Assembly: GCF_019059575.1 (NCBI RefSeq)
Contig: NW_024881560.1
Location: 485,501 to 549,500 of the forward strand
DNA: 64,000 bases
DNA from: Amphibalanus amphitrite
Taxonomy: Eukaryota; Arthropoda; Thecostraca; Balanomorpha; Balanidae
Direction: 5' to 3'
The translations under genes were made by a program, and so were the position numbers. The notes under the pieces are model-generated. The model saw only the letters and a list, made by a program, of their open reading frames with translations. It was not told the origin of the DNA and did not search any database. This document shows, in pieces, positions 44,901-50,445 of this stretch (positions are counted from its first letter, which is position 1; each line of letters starts with the position of its first letter).

Positions 44901-45484
44901 CTAACCTGTATCGTTACCCTTGCTGCTTGCAGCTGCAACTTTATCTATTGTTGACGTCTTCTTTTCGATCACTCCGCAATAAAAAGTCGCCAGTCAAAGC
45001 CATCCGTTGAGGTTGGTAAAACCGCATATTACTTTACCGGTGGGCTGTACATCGACAATGCCCTCAGTCCTCATACAGTTGTGAGCCTGACACAGCCCTG
45101 GGTCTGACACAACCCTGCCACAGCCGCTGACACGGCCGCTGACACGGCCGCTGACACGGCCGCTGACACGGCCGCTGACACGGCCGCTCGCTAACTCACC
45201 GGGGACTGGTAGACGTACCAGCGGGACATGCCCCGCTTCTCGCAGGGGTCGTGCCGCTCGTTGAGCCACACGCCGCTGTCGGCGGTGCCGTTGGCGCCAC
45301 TGCCGTCGCCCTCCGTCGGCGCCGACACGTACCACACGCTGCGGGCGCGCGTCGGTCCGTCGGTACCGTCGGCACCGTCGGAGCCCCGGCGGGGCGGCAG
45401 CGTGCCCGTGGAGCCGCGGCGGCCCGAGCGACGGAGGCCGCCCCAGCGCGACCTGCCCCAGGTGCCCCACAGAGAGCCCGACAT
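5831..45484 (-). CDS. Rgl: Ral guanine-nucleotide exchange factor, RalGDS/RGL family (15 coding exons, whole span)
   Basis: Assembled by hand from 15 exons with GT-AG borders and matching phases: 2451 coding bases, 816 residues. Domains in order: Gly/Ser/Arg-rich N-terminus (1-95), a WRLWGDE...[10 protein letters not shown] motif before the REM domain (96-131), REM/RasGEFN (about 140-290), CDC25 RasGEF (about 315-590, with [13 protein letters not shown] and [16 protein letters not shown]), Ser-rich linker (610-700), RA domain (about 702-790) and a basic tail. Family members load GTP on Ral GTPases and are recruited to membranes by Ras/Rap-GTP through the RA domain. The layout matches the single Rgl gene of insects. 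Introns 3 (19.5 kb) and 1 (10 kb) are loaded with transposons. Further upstream non-coding exons or alternative first exons cannot be excluded. Confidence 0.9.
6321..6657 (-). CDS. Rgl: RalGEF exon 14: Ser-rich linker and most of the RA domain
   Basis: The acceptor CTGCAG lies just upstream of 6657 and the donor GTGAGG directly after 6321. The exon begins [12 protein letters not shown] and contains [31 protein letters not shown] and [12 protein letters not shown], the Ras-binding surface of the RA domain. Reading on past the donor gives an unrelated tail, so the splice is needed for a whole domain. Confidence 0.9.
6658..7008 (-). other. Intron 13 with a perfect 31-bp tandem duplication covering the splice donor
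   Basis: The unit at 6986-7016 is repeated exactly at 6955-6985. The unit includes the donor (ACTCACC on the plus strand), so two identical GTGAGT donors lie 31 bases apart. No other feature is seen in this intron. Confidence 0.85.
7009..7138 (-). CDS. Rgl: RalGEF exon 13: Ser-rich linker between RasGEF and RA domains
   Basis: Phase-2 acceptor after GACAG (7139-7141); donor GTGAGT follows 7009. It reads [12 protein letters not shown], a run of Ser, then [20 protein letters not shown]. This matches the disordered linker position in the family. The split Ala codon with exon 12 is consistent. Confidence 0.85.
7139..8802 (-). other. Intron 12
   Basis: A 1.66 kb intron. A GC-rich block near 7600-7960 has no recognisable coding content. 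I see no bounded transposon in it. Confidence 0.7.
8803..9002 (-). CDS. Rgl: RalGEF exon 12: C-terminal end of the CDC25 RasGEF domain
   Basis: Acceptor CCGCAG before 9002; donor GTAAGT after 8803. It reads [17 protein letters not shown] and [20 protein letters not shown], the last helices of the RasGEF fold, followed by a Ser/Gly linker and DKIMRKKV. It ends with two bases of a split Ala codon. Confidence 0.9.
9003..10164 (-). other. Intron 11
   Basis: A 1.16 kb intron. A short (CCCGTG/CAGTAC)-like repeat occurs near 9685-9735. No gene or bounded mobile element is seen. Confidence 0.7.
10165..10302 (-). CDS. Rgl: RalGEF exon 11: core RasGEF catalytic motif
   Basis: Phase 0 at both ends. 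It reads [19 protein letters not shown] and [17 protein letters not shown]. These are the most conserved segments of CDC25-type exchange factors, including the helical hairpin region that opens the switch regions of the GTPase. Confidence 0.93.
10303..11050 (-). other. Intron 10
   Basis: A 0.75 kb intron. The TGAACACCTG stretch recurs near 10580 and 10690, suggesting a local imperfect duplication. Nothing else is recognised. Confidence 0.65.
11051..11215 (-). CDS. Rgl: RalGEF exon 10: RasGEF domain, mid region
   Basis: Phase 0 at both ends. Acceptor CCCACAG precedes 11215; donor GTGAGG follows 11051. It reads [20 protein letters not shown] then [16 protein letters not shown]. It joins directly to exon 11 as SNHT-VNHG. 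Confidence 0.92.
11216..11631 (-). other. Intron 9
   Basis: A 416-base intron with no recognised feature. Confidence 0.7.
11632..11742 (-). CDS. Rgl: RalGEF exon 9: RasGEF domain
   Basis: A 111-nt phase-0 exon. It reads [19 protein letters not shown] then [18 protein letters not shown], the conserved NFSSL..I..GLQS..V.RLK.TW signature of CDC25 domains. Confidence 0.93.
11957..12160 (-). CDS. Rgl: RalGEF exon 8: start of the RasGEF catalytic core
   Basis: A 204-nt phase-0 exon with acceptor CCGCAG and donor GTGAGT. It contains [38 protein letters not shown] and [11 protein letters not shown]. The HQCLGSIWS segment is characteristic of RalGDS-type GEFs. Confidence 0.93.
12161..12906 (-). other. 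Intron 7
   Basis: A 746-base intron with no recognised feature. A short C-rich stretch lies near 12866-12900. Confidence 0.65.
12907..13043 (-). CDS. Rgl: RalGEF exon 7: linker from REM to RasGEF domain
   Basis: Two bases complete an Ala codon from exon 6. It then reads [31 protein letters not shown] and TRMDA. The AEQLT.MDA motif is the family's entry to the catalytic domain. Donor GTACGT. Confidence 0.9.
13316..13500 (-). CDS. Rgl: RalGEF exon 6: second half of the REM (RasGEFN) domain
   Basis: Acceptor CCGGCAG before 13500, donor GTAGGA after 13316. It reads [35 protein letters not shown] and a charged [12 protein letters not shown] helix. Phase 2 in, phase 1 out. Confidence 0.92.
13569..13607 (-). 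CDS. Rgl: RalGEF exon 5: 39-nt microexon inside the REM domain
   Basis: The acceptor is CGCAG at 13608-13612 and the donor GTAGGT at 13563-13568. It encodes [12 protein letters not shown] with split codons at both sides, phase 2 to phase 2. Including it gives the inter-helix REM linker its usual length. The downstream intron 5 is only 68 bases. Supported by phase and position, not by transcript evidence. Confidence 0.72.
   Translation of the reverse strand, partial: GFVHLPQQGHAR
13777..13833 (-). CDS. Rgl: RalGEF exon 4: 57-nt microexon inside the REM domain
   Basis: The acceptor is GTTACAG and the donor GTATGT. It reads [18 protein letters not shown], so the REM helix ending IIER continues as IIERYRKL, matching the family's FERY pattern. 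Phases are 2 in and 2 out, compatible with exons 3 and 5. It follows the very long intron 3. Confidence 0.78.
13834..15207 (-). other. Start of the intron 3 interior: GC-rich non-coding block
   Basis: From about 14050 to 15170 the sequence is GC-rich, with CpG-rich words and open frames in several phases on both strands. None shows domain-like sequence or splice-consistent structure. It could be a CpG-rich repeat or a regulatory island. Confidence 0.4.
15212..16413. mobile_element. TTAA-type hairpin-ended element, copy B
   Basis: CCCGCGCCC...GGGCGCGGG TIRs lie between TTAG (left, 15208-15211) and TTAA (right, 16414-16417). Each end holds a G-tract, a GCTATTTTTTGC-type loop and a C-tract, able to fold as a hairpin. 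The left half has TGACGTCA at 15392 followed by AGGTCA clusters (15397-15411, 15551-15597, 15714-15754). The right half has two TGACGTCA sites at 16226 and 16237. No ORF. TTAA targets and CCC-starting ends suggest a piggyBac-like non-autonomous element. Confidence 0.75.
16418..16903. other. Intron 3 segment with no recognised feature
   Basis: An open plus-strand frame covers 16474-16806, but I recognise no domain. It could be a fragment of a mobile-element protein. Confidence 0.3.
17140..18145. repeat. 53-bp minisatellite, about 19 copies
   Basis: The unit runs GAGGCCCCTGAGACTGATGG, then a TCTGAGAGGCCCTT block, then an AT-richer TATTCATACTAGCCAGAA-like block. Spacing between successive GAGGCCC starts is 53 bases in well-preserved copies, and copies diverge substantially. 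It sits entirely inside the hAT element 16912-19933. Confidence 0.85.
18837..19461. mobile_element. TA-flanked foldback MITE (mariner/Tc1-type ends)
   Basis: The ends are CAGGGTGACACAAAAAA and its inverse, bounded by TA on both sides (18835-18836, 19462-19463). The two arms, about 230-240 bases each, are nearly perfect inverted copies of one another. A direct duplication of about 47 bases (GATGGCTTGCCCGCC...CTGCAGCGCC) enlarges the right arm. There is no ORF. Confidence 0.82.
19942..21679. other. Intron 3 segment with no recognised feature
   Basis: Mixed unique-looking sequence, with GC-rich stretches near 20230-20330, 20520-20720 and 20990-21160. Open frames on both strands lack recognisable domains. 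Confidence 0.35.
21688..22081. mobile_element. hAT MITE with TAGAGGTGGCAAAA ends
   Basis: TIRs TAGAGGTGGCAAAA...TTTTGCCACCTCTA are flanked by the 8-bp duplication ATTCTTTG at 21680-21687 and 22082-22089. Subterminal regions carry repeated GGAACC and GGACCC words in both orientations, as expected for transposase-binding subterminal repeats of hAT elements. Non-coding. Confidence 0.88.
22090..22900. other. GC-rich block in intron 3
   Basis: CpG-rich sequence with overlapping long frames on both strands (for example 22079-22783 on the minus strand). The frames are low-complexity Arg/Pro/Ser-rich, with no domain or splice support. It may be a CpG island or a GC-rich repeat. Confidence 0.35.
22901..23308. 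other. Intron 3 segment with no recognised feature
   Basis: The plus-strand frame 22958-23218 (86 codons) has no recognised domain. No inverted-repeat boundaries are seen. Confidence 0.3.
23313..24355. mobile_element. TTAA-type hairpin-ended element, copy D (TTAG flanks)
   Basis: CCCTCGCCGG...CCGGCGAGGG TIRs are flanked by TTAG on both sides (23309-23312 and 24356-24359). G-tract/loop/C-tract hairpins lie at 23355-23396 and 24307-24343. AGGTCA half-sites occur at 23507-23519 and 23640-23695. TGACGTCA sites lie at 23830, 23842 and 24168. No ORF. A diverged subfamily of the same architecture as 15212-16413. Confidence 0.72.
24360..25868. other. Intron 3 segment including a GC-rich block (about 24480-25420)
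   Basis: No recognisable gene. The region 25440-25560 carries a short tandem pattern of ATTGTTCATAA/CACCTACTGGAGG-like words. Open frames on both strands look like GC-composition artefacts. Confidence 0.35.
26040..26950. repeat. 36-bp minisatellite (GGCGCCCTCCTACCTATT type)
   Basis: Alternating GCGCCCTCCTACCTATTGG and TGCCCTCCTGTTGATCG blocks repeat with a 36-base period, clearest at 26700-26930. About twenty degenerate copies. Long open frames over it are repeat artefacts. Confidence 0.8.
26958..27182 (+). pseudogene. hAT transposase C-terminal dimerisation fragment
   Basis: The frame reads [25 protein letters not shown] and later [19 protein letters not shown] before a TAA stop. LPV.TA..ERAFS...GLNGL.LL..H.. 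is the conserved C-terminal dimerisation motif of hAT transposases. No upstream DDE or zinc-finger part is present; the minisatellite replaces it. Confidence 0.78.
27835..28334. other. Intron 3 segment, GC-rich near its right end
   Basis: Sequence 27990-28334 is GC-rich and was split by the hAT insertion that starts at 28343; it resumes at 30743. Overlapping frames have no recognised domain. Confidence 0.35.
28343..30734. mobile_element. 2.4 kb hAT element with TAGAGCACTTCA ends, carrying a nested mariner-like insertion
   Basis: A perfect 8-bp duplication GTGTCCTG lies at 28335-28342 and 30735-30742. The ends are TAGAGCACTTCA and, inverted, TAGAGCACTTCA. The subterminal regions are dense in ATCCGGCCC/ATCCGTT-type words in both orientations (28365-28510 and 30590-30720). 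The element is AT-rich inside. The plus frame 30125-30430 has no recognised domain. A TA-flanked element is inserted at 28568-29368. Confidence 0.88.
28568..29368. mobile_element. TA-flanked mariner/Tc1-like insertion, non-autonomous
   Basis: The ends CAGGGTGATTTTTTT and its inverse are bounded by TA (28566-28567, 29369-29370). The length is 801 bases. Minus-strand frames (28604-28928) may be remnants of coding sequence, but I cannot recognise catalytic motifs. It sits within the hAT element 28343-30734, so it arrived later. Confidence 0.75.
30743..33368. other. Remaining part of intron 3 next to exon 3, no recognised feature
   Basis: About 2.6 kb of mostly unique-looking sequence. Open frames (for example 31866-32138, 32172-32702) show no domain or conserved motif that I recognise. 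Confidence 0.35.
33369..33565 (-). CDS. Rgl: RalGEF exon 3: first half of the REM (RasGEFN) domain
   Basis: The acceptor CTCGCAG precedes 33565; donor GTGAGT follows 33369. It reads [31 protein letters not shown] and [20 protein letters not shown], the canonical REM start in RalGDS-type GEFs. It ends with CG of a split Arg codon completed by exon 4. Confidence 0.93.
33566..35009 (-). other. Intron 2
   Basis: A 1.44 kb intron. The part 33960-34330 is GC-rich, with repeated GACCCAGAGACCA/GGCCGGGAC words that read as a degenerate local repeat. No gene is recognised. Confidence 0.6.
35010..35117 (-). CDS. Rgl: RalGEF exon 2: WRLWGDE motif
   Basis: A 108-nt phase-0 exon with acceptor TTTGCAG and donor GTGAGT. 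It reads [20 protein letters not shown] and [16 protein letters not shown]. The W.LWGE..D...VYLKKVRYH motif precedes the REM domain in RalGDS/RGL proteins. Confidence 0.92.
35118..35702 (-). other. Intron 1 segment: GC-rich block next to exon 2
   Basis: Bases 35130-35450 are very GC-rich. They could be an internal CpG island or alternative promoter, but there is no direct evidence. The rest has no recognised feature. Confidence 0.35.
35707..36891. mobile_element. TTAA-type hairpin-ended element, copy F
   Basis: CCCGCGCCCC...GGGGCGCGGG TIRs are flanked by TTAA on both sides (35703-35706, 36892-36895). Hairpins with GCTATTCATAGC and GCTATAAATAGC loops sit between G- and C-tracts near both ends. 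TGACGTCA lies at 35883; paired sites lie at 36698 and 36709. AGGTCA clusters lie at 35891-35901, 36052-36076 and 36194-36218. Same orientation as copy B. No ORF. Confidence 0.78.
36896..38281. other. Intron 1 segment with no recognised feature
   Basis: GC-rich around 36960-37250 and 37540-37760. A direct repeat of about 45 bases (CACGCCCACCTGGGTCAATG...) occurs near 38027 and 38081. No gene is recognised. Confidence 0.35.
39614..39856. mobile_element. MITE with CACTGGCGGATCCAGG ends
   Basis: The ends CCACTGGCGGATCCAGG and, inverted, CAACTGGCGGATCCAGG enclose 243 bases without coding content. The motif is shared with 48711-48858, which has an 8-bp duplication, so a hAT assignment is inferred. 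No duplication is visible here. Confidence 0.65.
39961..40140 (+). pseudogene. Unidentified protein-like fragment
   Basis: This frame lacks an ATG at its start but reads as ordinary protein: [46 protein letters not shown], stop. Composition and hydrophobic pattern look like real coding sequence, perhaps a captured exon or element protein fragment. I do not recognise the family. Confidence 0.25.
41244..42370. other. Intron 1 segment between the two CACTA-like copies
   Basis: Unique-looking sequence. Nothing is recognised, although several frames on both strands are open for 60-84 codons. Confidence 0.35.
42371..44009. mobile_element. Small element with ACCTGGGCCCAATCTTACC ends, split by CACTA-like copy 2
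   Basis: The right end, inverted, reads ACCTGGGCCCAATCTTACC. The left end reads ACCTGGGCCCAA and is then broken by the insertion 42383-43778; resuming after the insertion gives TCTTACCAATGCCGT. Removing the insertion restores a TIR of about 28 bases and an element of about 240 bases. Superfamily unknown; no clear target duplication. Confidence 0.65.
42383..43778. mobile_element. CACTA/EnSpm-like element, copy 2 (uninterrupted, 1396 bp)
   Basis: The ends CACTCAAAACTTTTTTAC and, inverted, CACTGAAAACTTTTTTACC are flanked by AA on both sides, a 2-bp duplication confirmed by the target element's intact TIR. Subterminal GAGTAAA, TTACCAT and GGTAAA repeats are dense at 43400-43770. Both copies keep a GC-rich segment ending in a strong GTAAGTACC donor (42856 here, 38756 in copy 1), possibly the 5' UTR exon of the parent's transposase gene. 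A 75-codon frame is shared by both copies but is not recognised. Confidence 0.82.
44010..45112. other. Intron 1 segment with no recognised feature
   Basis: AT-richer unique-looking sequence. Words such as GTCTGACAA and CCGACAA recur around 44500-44740 without a clear period. Confidence 0.35.
45113..45190. repeat. 12-bp tandem repeat directly downstream of the RalGEF exon 1 donor
   Basis: CTGACACGGCCG repeats about six times and ends within ten bases of the splice donor at 45198-45199, on the intron side. On the minus strand it would read SGRV repeats if translated, but the good GTGAGT donor precedes it. Confidence 0.88.
45200..45484 (-). CDS. Rgl: RalGEF exon 1: start codon and Gly/Arg-rich N-terminus
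   Basis: The ATG at 45482-45484 opens [20 protein letters not shown] and ends [10 protein letters not shown] at a GTGAGT donor, phase 0, joining exon 2 (QQSWRLWG). The frame is open upstream for some codons without another ATG, so this could also be an internal exon preceded by others. Weak homology is expected here because family N-termini diverge. Confidence 0.7.
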
Positions 45485-46255
45485 GGCCCGGCGCTGGTTC
45501 AACACCTCACTGGTCTCCCCACTCAGACCACACCGCGGCGCATCACAGAGCGGACGGCTGACTGCCGAGTGGAATCACAGGTGCGTCGGGCTGCGCACTC
45601 AGCTCCAACGTGCCGACCGCTCCTCAGACAACACACCTCTCTGAGGCGCCCTCCCAGGGTCACCGAGACAAAACACCACTCAGGATGGGTCTAGAGGTCA
45701 CCGCCGCAGCACGCGGACCACCGACCGTCCTCCCCGGTCACTGTCTGCCTCCTCACTGAGACCACCACAAACCCGGCGGCCTTCGCATCACGTGCATCCT
45801 CCTGCACAGCCGGCGCCAGCCCGCACGGTACATGACTAACGCCAGCGGCGCGGGGCAGCCGCCGCGCCGCCGCCGCGTCCGGCCGCCGCGCCGCCGCGCG
45901 TGTCGCCCCCCGGCCCCCGCCCTCCCGTCCGCCAGTGGCGGCGTCATCCGCAGGACAGGGGGAGGGCAGCGGAGCGGCACTGATCGCCCCACACGGGCGG
46001 CGGCAGCGAGGGGTCGTCGTTCCGCAGGACTGAGGGAGGAGAGTGCGCACAAAGGGAGCCGCTCCCCGCCAGCGGAGCACCTGCACGCGCCACTTGTTAC
46101 CGGGCCCGCCCGGTGACGTCACCAGGGGTGGTGACGTCACGTGTCTTCCCACACCTGTCGCCTTGGCAGGACTTTGACCCGGCCGCGGCGCGCGGGGTCG
46201 GCACACAGGTGGGGGACTGTTGTGGGTCACGTGCCATCGATAAAGGGAAGGGGTG
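45485..46255 (-). promoter_or_regulatory. GC-rich, CpG-dense region upstream of RalGEF exon 1
   Basis: GC-rich sequence with many CpG dinucleotides extends from exon 1 to about 46200, with TGACGTCA at 46131-46138 and GGTGACGTCAC words around 46110-46140. This composition and position suit a CpG-type promoter and 5' UTR for the minus-strand gene. Long open frames on both strands here are likely composition artefacts. Confidence 0.45.
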
Positions 46256-47281
46256 ATGGAGGGGGGGGGGGGGGGGCGAGCGGCGGACTTTGGTCGACTG
46301 GGTAACACTGTTTATACAGAGCGTCAGTGGATGACACATCAGTCAGCACTGTTTGCATCCGGGCGATCAGGCGTGTTTGGTCTTCTGTTGATACAGGGCG
46401 ACAGTTATCGAAAGACGGCCGCGTTTGACTGATGTAACGTTTCTCTTCAATCACAGCTAGTTATTGCGGGAGTAAATCATATGTGCCGAGCGACGACAGT
46501 CTGGACTCTGGTCCCCGAAGGTCTACATTGTTACAGCTCATAGCAAAGTGTGCATAACTGCATCCTCGTGCAGTGCACCGTGCAAACCGTACAGCTTTGC
46601 GCTGACTGCTGATCCACGATGCATGCTGAGAAGGAGGTCAAACGTTGAAAACCTCTACAGACCGGGCACGTTTGATGCCAAGTGGACAAAACAAGTTGCT
46701 TGCTTACACGAATATGTCTTTACATACGTGGCTGGTTGTAACTTAGTTAGCCAATGTAACAGAATTTTGTACTAACTCACTCATACCCAGGCAATGAATT
46801 GGCCTTTTTATCGGTTGGCTGATGTCAGAAAGAAGGTCAACAGCCTAGTTATTTTATATATCTATTTTCATCTTTCTATTTTTAGAAAACAAGCCGTCCT
46901 GTCACTTGTCAGTGATGTAGGACATCAGCACGGTAGTATTTACGATCTGCCTGACAGAACGGTGACGGCTGACATTCAGTAGCCAGTTGACCTTCGTGAC
47001 CTGGCACATTTCGTCCGCTGCGCCGCCCAGCCAGATCGATAGGTAACCGGTTCGCTAAGTAATTAACTATGGTATCTGCTAAATGAGCTCGTGAGCTCTG
47101 CACATAATATTCAGAAACCACCGTCAGAAGCTGGCTGGACGAAAAGGGGCCGTGCTAGATAGCTCCGAGTAGGTACGCAATGCTAACAGATACTGCAGCA
47201 CGTTTGCTTTAGCATTCCAAGTAATCTAATGTAAGAAGCAATAATTTTATGCATACTTTTTTCTGTGTGTTTTGTATTATA
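46256..47281. other. Upstream flank of the RalGEF gene
   Basis: A 17-base G tract at 46261-46277 is followed by unique-looking sequence. No gene is recognised. Confidence 0.35.
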
Positions 47282-47992
47282 TTAACCCTCGCACGACCAG
47301 GCCATTTCTCATAACACGAACGACCAGGGGGGGGGGGGGTTGTTACGACCCCCCCCTGGCGTTTCGAAACGGAAGGTCGTAGAGCTTAGCGGAAAAAACC
47401 AACGGATTGCTCTCAACGAGATCTCGCGATTGGTGGTATATTTTTTGGTCCTAGGTCAACATTTGACCTACTTTTGACCGGTCAAAGGTCAAATTTTCGG
47501 AAAAATAGACTTTTTTCAACTTTCCGCGGCGATTGCGGCAAAACGGTTGGAGATATCGACTTGAAACCTTCACTATCGTGTTCCTTGATCAATTATCTAT
47601 CGTTTGGTATGTATTTCGTTTCCCTAGCTCTAACAATGGCGCGTTGGGAGCGCCGGAAGTCGGCAAGGTCACAGTCGGCGGCAGAAATTCGAAAAATCAA
47701 AATTTAAATTTTGAAATCTGATTGTATTTTTGGATTTGGGAGGTCCATTTGCTCCCTATAGAAGCTAATATTGCTGCATATTCCCATTGAGGTGACAAGA
47801 ATTAGCAAAATAGTGGTTCGGGCGCTTTTCAAAAATAGTACCGGACGCTGTTCCTCTTGTGACGTCATAGCTCCGTGACCTGACCTGACCCGGTCAAGTT
47901 TCTTATACCATATGATAGCCAATACTTGCCCCAACATGCATGGGAAGTTTCATCACGATCCATCAACCGATGTCCGTACCGGGTTCCGGACA

Positions 47993-48625
47993 AAATATCG
48001 AAAAGCAAAATATCGAATAGCAAAATATCGAAGACAAATTATCGAAGTGGCAGAATATCGAAAGCAAAATATCGAATGCGCAAAATATCGAAATCGCAAA
48101 ATATCGAACCGCAAAATATCGACATCGCAAAATATCGACATCGCAAAATATCGAATTGCATAATATCGAATTGCAAAAGATCGAACTCGCAAAATATCGA
48201 ATAGCATAATATCGAAAGCAAAATATCGAAACGTGAAATATCGAAAGACAAAATATTGAAAGACAAAATATCGAAAGACAAAACATCGAAAGACAAAATA
48301 TCGAAAGGCAAAATATCGAACGCAGAATATGGAAAAGACAAAATATCGAACGCAAAATATCGAACAGACAAAATATCGAAAGACAAAATATCGAGAAGGC
48401 AAAATATGGAACGCAGAATATCGAAAAGACAAAATATCGAACGCAGAATATCGAAAAGACAAAATATCGAACGCAAAATATCGAACAGACAAAATATCGA
48501 ACGCAAAATATCGGAAAGGCAGAATATCGAACGCAGAATATCGAAAAGGCAAAATATCGAACGCAAAATATCGAAATGACAAAATAACGAACGCAAACGT
48601 CGAAAGGGTAAAATATCGACTTGAA
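47993..48625. repeat. AAAATATCGA satellite array, forward arm
   Basis: About 45 copies of AAAATATCGA separated by short variable linkers (AAGC, AGAC, ACGC, TCGC), giving a 13-16 base periodicity. Open frames (Lys-Tyr-Arg and its antisense Phe-Asp-Ile-Leu) are products of the repeat. Confidence 0.92.
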
Positions 48626-48639
48626 ATGGCCCTCTGCGG

Positions 48640-48960
48640 ACTCCTTAGAGCTCTATCGAACTCTGTCAAAATTAACGGTTTCGCTCGACAGATCTTCCGG
48701 GGCTATCAAACATAGGCGGATCCAACCCAGAGTTTTGGGAAGGGCAAACCATCACAATTTATTGTTTCTTTTCATGCACTGCCATAGACGTAATGTTAAA
48801 AATGATGTCCTTTGTGGAGGGCAATTGCCCTATTTGCCCTACCCTGGATCCGCCACTGCTATCAAACACCGTTTGAGTTTTGAAAATCGGTCCAGTAGCT
48901 TCGGAGATAGGAGGGGGGGGGGGGCTCCAAATAGCCCCCCCCCCCTCCCCAGTCAGTTGT
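48640..48960. mobile_element. Inverted left-end fragment of an F-like hairpin element
   Basis: Bases 48666-48956 match the inverted left end of copy F/B: GGTTTCGCTCGACAG, GGGGCTATCAAAC, CGTTTGAGTTTTG, TCCAGTAGCTTCGGAGATA, then a G-tract/CTCCAAATAG/C-tract hairpin. The hAT MITE 48711-48858 interrupts it. The rest of this element is not present. Confidence 0.68.
48711..48858. mobile_element. 148-bp hAT MITE with CAGTGGCGGATCC-type ends
   Basis: The 8-bp duplication CTATCAAA lies at 48703-48710 and 48859-48866. The ends are CATAGGCGGATCC and, inverted, CAGTGGCGGATCC. It is inserted in the F-like fragment, whose uninterrupted sequence is restored when one duplication copy is removed. Confidence 0.88.
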
Positions 48961-49790
48961 GTTATGGAATATACGCTCCAGGGGCCTACCTGCCTCTAAG
49001 ACCCCACACATACTTTTGGGGCCCAAACGCTTGCTCCTGAAGGCCCCACTGAGACTCCTTTCCTCTATTCAGTCCTCCATACTGGCTCTTTAGGCTAAAC
49101 ATCGGCTCCTGGTGGCCATCCCAGCTTTGGAGGGTCTCCATACAGGCTTTTTTTTGGGTCCGATGCCAGTCTCTGAGAGCCATCAAAAGCCTTTCGAGCC
49201 TACGAGTATACTGCTTTCTGAAACCCTTCAGCAACTTCTGAGGGACCGACCCTGGTCGGAGGGCTCATTCGGTCTGGGGAGTCATGTAGGTCTCTGGAGG
49301 AGCCTCTAAGGGGTCGGTTTCCAAGGGGTTTTTAAACACGGTCTTCTAAGAACGGTCTCGTAGGGCCCTTAATGGTCCACTGCGGATCCAGAAAAGTGGG
49401 TTGAGATGCTGAGGGTGGTGGCTAAGATAAGATGATAAAAACTAGCTGCATTTGCTTCGTTATGCTTTATTTGAGATAGGTACACTGTAATTTCAAATAT
49501 TTTGCAGAACTTGTGTGTTTGGGGATAGTTTTCCAAAATCTTCGTTTTTCATAAAGCAATAATAATTACTCTAAAAAATATCGGGGGGGGGGGGCGAAAC
49601 TTCCAGAGGGGCCCCTTGAGAAAACTTTGCACCCCATCCGAAATTACCTTCCGCCGCCACTGCTGAGATCTACAAAAGATATCAGAGTTTTCCAAGTCTG
49701 TCATGGACCCGCTGATTGCTCTTTGAGGCCTACAGATAACAGAGGGCCCGATGAGTTCGACAGAGCTCTAAGGAGTCCGCAGAGGGCCAT
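48961..49790. other. Spacer between the two satellite arms, degenerate GGCCCC-rich repeat
   Basis: Bases 48975-49380 are a degenerate repeat with GGCTCC/AGGCCCC words like those in the hAT minisatellite at 17140. The part 49380-49680 has a G tract at 49584. Bases 49756-49795 are the inverse of 48621-48660 (GGCCCTCTGCGGACTCC), showing that the inverted duplication extends slightly beyond the satellite. Confidence 0.5.
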
Positions 49791-49802
49791 TTCAAGTCGA
49801 TA

Positions 49803-50445
49803 TTTTACCTTTTCGACACTTTGCGTTCGTTATTTTGTCTTTCCGATATTTTGCGTTCGATATTTTGCCTTTTCGATATTTGCGTTCGATATTTTGCCTT
49901 TTCGATATTTTGCGTTCTCTGTTCGATATTTTGAGTTCGATATTTTGCCTTTTCGATATTCTGCGTTCGATATTCTGCCTTTTTGATATTTTGCGTTCGA
50001 TATTTTGCGTTCGATATTCTGCGTTCGATATTTTGCCTTTTCGATATTTTGTCTTTCGATATTTTGTCTTTCAATGTTCTGTCTTTCGATATTTTGTCTT
50101 TCGATATTTTGTCTTTCAATATTTTGTCTTTCGATATTTTGTCTTTCGATATTTTGTCTTTCGATATGTTGCGTTTCGATATTTTGCGTTTCGATAGTTT
50201 GCGTTTCGATATTTTGCTTTCGATATTATGCTATTCGATATTTTGCGATTTCGATATTTTGCAATTCGATATTTTGCGATTCGATATTTTGCGATTTCGA
50301 TATTTTGCGATTTCGATATTTTGCAATTCGATATTTTGCGATTTCGATATTTTGCAAGTTCGATAATTTGCGACTTCGATATTTTGCTTTCGATAATTTG
50401 CGTTCGATATTTTGCGCTTCGATATTTTGCGTTTCGATATTTTGT
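49803..50445. repeat. TCGATATTTT satellite array, inverted arm
   Basis: The reverse-complement counterpart of the array at 47993-48625, with the same linker types in mirrored order (GCGT and GCCT near the centre, GTCTT then GCGATT outward). About 45 copies. Confidence 0.92.

Noticed and set aside
46261-46277. 17-base G tract as another hairpin-element end
   Set aside because: There is no matching C tract, no CCCGCGCC-type TIR and no TTAA nearby.
45691-46308. 205-codon minus-strand frame upstream of RalGEF exon 1 as an additional coding exon
   Set aside because: Proline/alanine/arginine low complexity in a CpG-rich promoter-like region, and no donor that joins exon 1 in phase was evident.
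49803-50445. CRISPR array
   Set aside because: The short repeat has linkers of only 3-6 bases drawn from a few types, no unique spacers, and the genome is eukaryotic.
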